A program made the position numbers and the translations under genes. Shown here in pieces: positions 4,242 through 6,930 of a stretch of DNA of 6,930 nt (within the stretch, counting starts at the first letter, position 1; each line of letters begins with the position of its first letter). The notes under the pieces were generated by a model. The model searched no databases. It was not told the DNA's origin and worked only from the letters and a program-made list of their open reading frames with translations. The stretch is taken from assembly GCA_964353405.1 (NCBI GenBank), contig CAYGWJ010000304.1, positions 1-6,930 of the forward strand, given 5' to 3'. The DNA is from JBGLNJ01 sp964353405. Its GTDB lineage: Bacteria; Chloroflexota; Anaerolineae; Fen-1058.

Positions 4242-6077
4242 TTACTGCTTGGGATAGGTCGCGGGGACCTTGGTCAGGTCAATGTCATAGGTCCAGACGG
4301 GGCCCCACTCGCCCGCCCACTCGGCATCGGAAGATCCAGTGTGATCCTTCGGGCCGATGATCCATGGCTTGACTAAGTAGATGTTCTCGTTGTAGTAGAC
4401 GAATGCGGACGGCACATCCTGGACCAGGAGGTCTTCCGCCTGGCCGTACAGCTTGAGCGCGGCCGGGAGGTCAAGCGTCTGGTCCGCCTGCTGCGTCAGC
4501 TTGTCGAATTCCTTGTTGCAGTAGCCATAGCGCTTGGCGAACGCACTGCAGGTCCAGTAGACGCTCAGCCAGTTCTGCGGGTGCGGATAGTCCTGAATCC
4601 AGCCCGCGCGCGTCAGCATCGGGTTGGTGTCGACACTCTTGGTCAGCGCCGTGGCCACCGTCGCATCCACCGGGTCGAGCGTGATCGGGCAGCCGAACAC
4701 GCGCGCATAGTTGCCCGCGACGAACTGGAAGCGGGCATGCTGGAGCGCGGAAGCGCCGTAGGTCAGCTTGATATCGCCCAGCTTCTTGCAGTCTACCTTG
4801 GGCTTATCGGCGGTGCTATCGGCGGCCGCAAAGCCATTGTCAACGAGGTACTTGACCGCGGCTTTGGCGTCATAGCCTGGCACACCGGGCTTGGTATCCT
4901 GCGCGCCTGGGACGCCGGGCGGGACCCACCGGGTGTACGGTTTGCCGACGCCCTTCATCACATCGCGCACAAAGCCTTCGCGATCGAACGCGGCCGAGAA
5001 CGCGCGGCGAGCGGCGACGTTATCGAACGGCTTTTTGGTGTTATTGAAGGCAAAGCCAGTCGTGATCGCGGCCGGGAAGCGCAAGAATTCGGGCTTGAGC
5101 TTGGCGTCGCCCGTGATCGTGGACACGTCTTCAGGCGCCACGTTGGCGTTAATGTCGAGCTCATCCTTCTTGTAGGCTTCCAAAATAACCGCAGCGTCCA
5201 CGTTATAGATCAACTCGATGCGATCCAACTTGGGCTTGCCGCGCCAGTATTTGTCGTTCGCGACAAAGACAACCTTCTTGCCCTGCTCGATGGACTTGAC
5301 GACAAAGGGGCCGTTGCCCACGTGGCCGGCCGGCTTGGTCCACCAGTTGTCCGGGTCCTTGTCCACCGCGCGCTTGTCGGTGGGATAGGTCACCCACGTG
5401 TAGGCCACGTACTGCCAAAAGCCGATAGGATTCTTGAAGGTCACTTCCAGGTTGGACTTGTCGAGCGCCTTGACGCCATAGTCCTTCCAAGCGGCATCAA
5501 GCTTGGCCGCATCCTTCTTGCAGTCCAAGGCATCCAGTGCCTCTGCGCCCTTGATGTCGTACAGAATCGAGGTGTACTGCTTGGCGGGCACGCACGGATC
5601 CACTTCGCGCTTGAGCGCGTATTCATAGTCCGCCGCGGTGATGGGCGTGCCATCCGAGCGCACCATACCATCGCGGATGTGGAACGTCATCTTGGTGCCA
5701 TCGGGAGACGACTGCCACTTGTCCGCGCCGCCGGGGCCGATGTTGCCCTTTTCGTCAATCGCGAGCAAGCCTTCGTACGTCAGCTTGAGGAACTCGATTT
5801 CGATACCGTACGAGGACTTTTGCGGGTCAAGCACGTCCGGGTACGTGCCGCGGCCAATGCGGTACACTTTGGGGCCAGCGGGAGCGGGCGCCTTGGTCGG
5901 CTCGGGCGGCTTGGTCGCCGTCGGGGCGGGCGGCTTGGTCGGCTCAGGTTGAGCCGGGGCCGCGGTCGGCGGAGCAGCCGGGGGCTGGGTTGGCACGGGC
6001 GTCGCCGCTGGAGCACAGGCAGCCACAATTGTGGTCAGAATCGTGGCAAAAGCCACAAACACCATCAACTTTTTCAT
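4242..6077 (-). CDS. ABC transporter substrate-binding lipoprotein, family 5 (oligopeptide-type)
   Basis: This is the complete solute receptor of the importer, 611 residues. The start chosen is ATG at 6077-6075, with GGAGGAG just upstream and a signal peptide following at once (MKKLMVFVAF...). A TTG at 6146 in the same frame would add 23 residues ahead of the signal and is rejected. The lipobox is VAA-C with Cys21. Residues 22-69 are a Pro/Thr/Ala/Lys linker with repeated PTKPP/PTKAP units. The mature domain runs from about 70: DVLDPQKSSY (81-90), a DGTPITAADYEYALKREVDP motif (142-161) typical of OppA-like family 5 receptors, VGNGPFVV (253-260), a lobe with NNTKKPFDN in the middle, and WIQDYPHPQNWLSVYW near the C-terminus. 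Besides the lipidated Cys there are six cysteines in the mature part, an even number that could form disulfides. It has its own promoter and leader, and the permeases follow 273 bp downstream. Oligopeptides are the likeliest ligand, but this is by family only. Confidence 0.95.
   Translation of the reverse strand: MKKLMVFVAFATILTTIVAACAPAATPVPTQPPAAPPTAAPAQPEPTKPPAPTATKPPEPTKAPAPAGPKVYRIGRGTYPDVLDPQKSSYGIEIEFLKLTYEGLLAIDEKGNIGPGGADKWQSSPDGTKMTFHIRDGMVRSDGTPITAADYEYALKREVDPCVPAKQYTSILYDIKGAEALDALDCKKDAAKLDAAWKDYGVKALDKSNLEVTFKNPIGFWQYVAYTWVTYPTDKRAVDKDPDNWWTKPAGHVGNGPFVVKSIEQGKKVVFVANDKYWRGKPKLDRIELIYNVDAAVILEAYKKDELDINANVAPEDVSTITGDAKLKPEFLRFPAAITTGFAFNNTKKPFDNVAARRAFSAAFDREGFVRDVMKGVGKPYTRWVPPGVPGAQDTKPGVPGYDAKAAVKYLVDNGFAAADSTADKPKVDCKKLGDIKLTYGASALQHARFQFVAGNYARVFGCPITLDPVDATVATALTKSVDTNPMLTRAGWIQDYPHPQNWLSVYWTCSAFAKRYGYCNKEFDKLTQQADQTLDLPAALKLYGQAEDLLVQDVPSAFVYYNENIYLVKPWIIGPKDHTGSSDAEWAGEWGPVWTYDIDLTKVPATYPKQ
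5886..5942. repeat. Imperfect short repeats coding the receptor linker
   Basis: Three copies of a 15-nt unit close to GGGCGGCTTGGTCGG stand at 5886-5900, 5904-5918 and 5928-5942. On the minus strand they encode the PTKPP-like units of the linker between the lipidated cysteine and the folded domain. Such tracts tend to gain and lose units by slippage, so linker length may vary between strains. Confidence 0.6.
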
Positions 6078-6158
6078 CTTCTCCTCCACGAGAATAGAAT
6101 TTTGCTTAACCGATATTTCCCGAACGAAGGAACGGATCACCCACAAGGAAATTTATCA

Positions 6159-6173
6159 GCCTCACCTCCTTTC
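6159..6173 (-). promoter_or_regulatory. Upstream anti-16S (extended Shine-Dalgarno) box in receptor leader
   Basis: This is the same 15 bases (minus strand GAAAGGAGGTGAGGC) as at 583-597, here 81 nt upstream of the start codon at 6077. The receptor again has a separate GGAGGAG next to its ATG. No start codon follows the box at normal spacing; the nearest TTG is about 20 nt away and opens an unlikely N-terminal extension. The sequence around the box differs between the two leaders, which favours selection over recent duplication. Confidence 0.6.
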
Positions 6174-6228
6174 AGAAGTTTCAGCGCAAAATCGTGAGCG
6201 GGATGGACAGAGGAAGCGCACACTGGAA

Positions 6229-6257
6229 GTTATACCACGTTTAACGCTCGTCGTCAA
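6229..6257 (-). promoter_or_regulatory. Sigma-70-type promoter for the receptor gene at 6077
   Basis: The minus strand has TTGACG (6257-6252), exactly 17 nt, then TATAAC (6234-6229): five of six consensus bases in each box. Transcription would begin near 6222. This makes the receptor and permease genes a transcription unit able to run apart from the ATPase gene upstream. Confidence 0.65.
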
Positions 6258-6381
6258 TCAGATACCGACCCCAATGACTGGAAAAATGTGCAACAACCCT
6301 GAAACAGCGTGTTACCAACCTGAAATATCGAGTGGCGCTATTCCTCTATGCCAGCCTTTCCAAGCGAACGTGAGGACCAGA

Positions 6382-6930
<549 letters not shown>

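Larger units (their letters stand above)
6078..6381. other. Gap between ATPase and receptor genes (304 bp)
   Basis: No gene is supported. On the minus strand, about 120 bp after the ATPase stop show no clear terminator hairpin. Then come the promoter (6257-6229), a leader of about 145 nt, the anti-16S box (6173-6159) and the normal ribosome binding site before 6077. The leader also contains ATTTCC and GGGAAAT segments (about 6154-6108) that could form a weak stem. Confidence 0.7.

Noticed and set aside
6078..6146. TTG start adding 23 residues to the complete receptor, possibly served by the anti-16S box
   Set aside because: The box is about 20 nt from the TTG, too far for normal initiation. 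The extension would bury the signal peptide, and the ATG at 6077 has its own ribosome binding site.
4581..6197. Long plus-strand open frame (538 codons) antisense to the receptor gene
   Set aside because: It mirrors a well-supported family 5 receptor in GC-rich DNA. Its product is Arg/Gly/His-rich without domains, as expected of a shadow frame.

Overview
The window looks like part of the chromosome of a GC-rich bacterium, most likely a Chloroflexota member (Anaerolineae-like). This is an inference from style rather than from a marker gene. The substrate-binding lipoproteins have a long Pro/Thr/Ala linker or a Val-rich linker (VEKVVVVTATPVPP) after the lipidated cysteine. The intergenic gaps carry dispersed repeats of the types that give the spurious peptides CHCExRSxEAI and HSERSEES.

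Layout, right to left along the minus strand, which carries most genes: (1) 6930-6382, the C-terminal half of an OppF/DppF-type ATPase, cut by the window edge; (2) a 304-bp gap with a good promoter and a leader; (3) 6077-4242, a family 5 (peptide-type) substrate-binding lipoprotein; (4) a 273-bp gap with two strong hairpins and a repeat remnant; (5) 3968-2919 and 2917-1919, the two inner-membrane permeases (DppB and DppC types), one base apart; (6) a strong terminator at 1860-1900, shared with the convergent plus-strand gene; (7) 1040-1843 on the plus strand, an unrecognised lipoprotein; (8) a 536-bp divergent intergenic region holding a probable 233-bp MITE-like element; (9) 503-1, the N-terminal part of a second family 5 substrate-binding lipoprotein that runs off the left edge.

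Together, genes 1, 3 and 5 give an ABC importer for peptides or a similar solute: a lipid-anchored receptor, two membrane subunits and at least one ATPase. The second receptor probably begins another such locus to the left. The substrate cannot be read from sequence.

The gene content is ordinary. The non-coding DNA is the interesting part. Both receptor genes have a consensus-like promoter with a 17-nt spacer. Both also have an identical 15-nt box, a near-perfect complement of the 16S rRNA 3' end, lying 79-81 nt upstream of the real start codon in addition to the normal ribosome binding site. A MITE-like element with 18-bp terminal inverted repeats abuts the promoter of one of them. I saw no CRISPR array, tRNA, rRNA or defence system.
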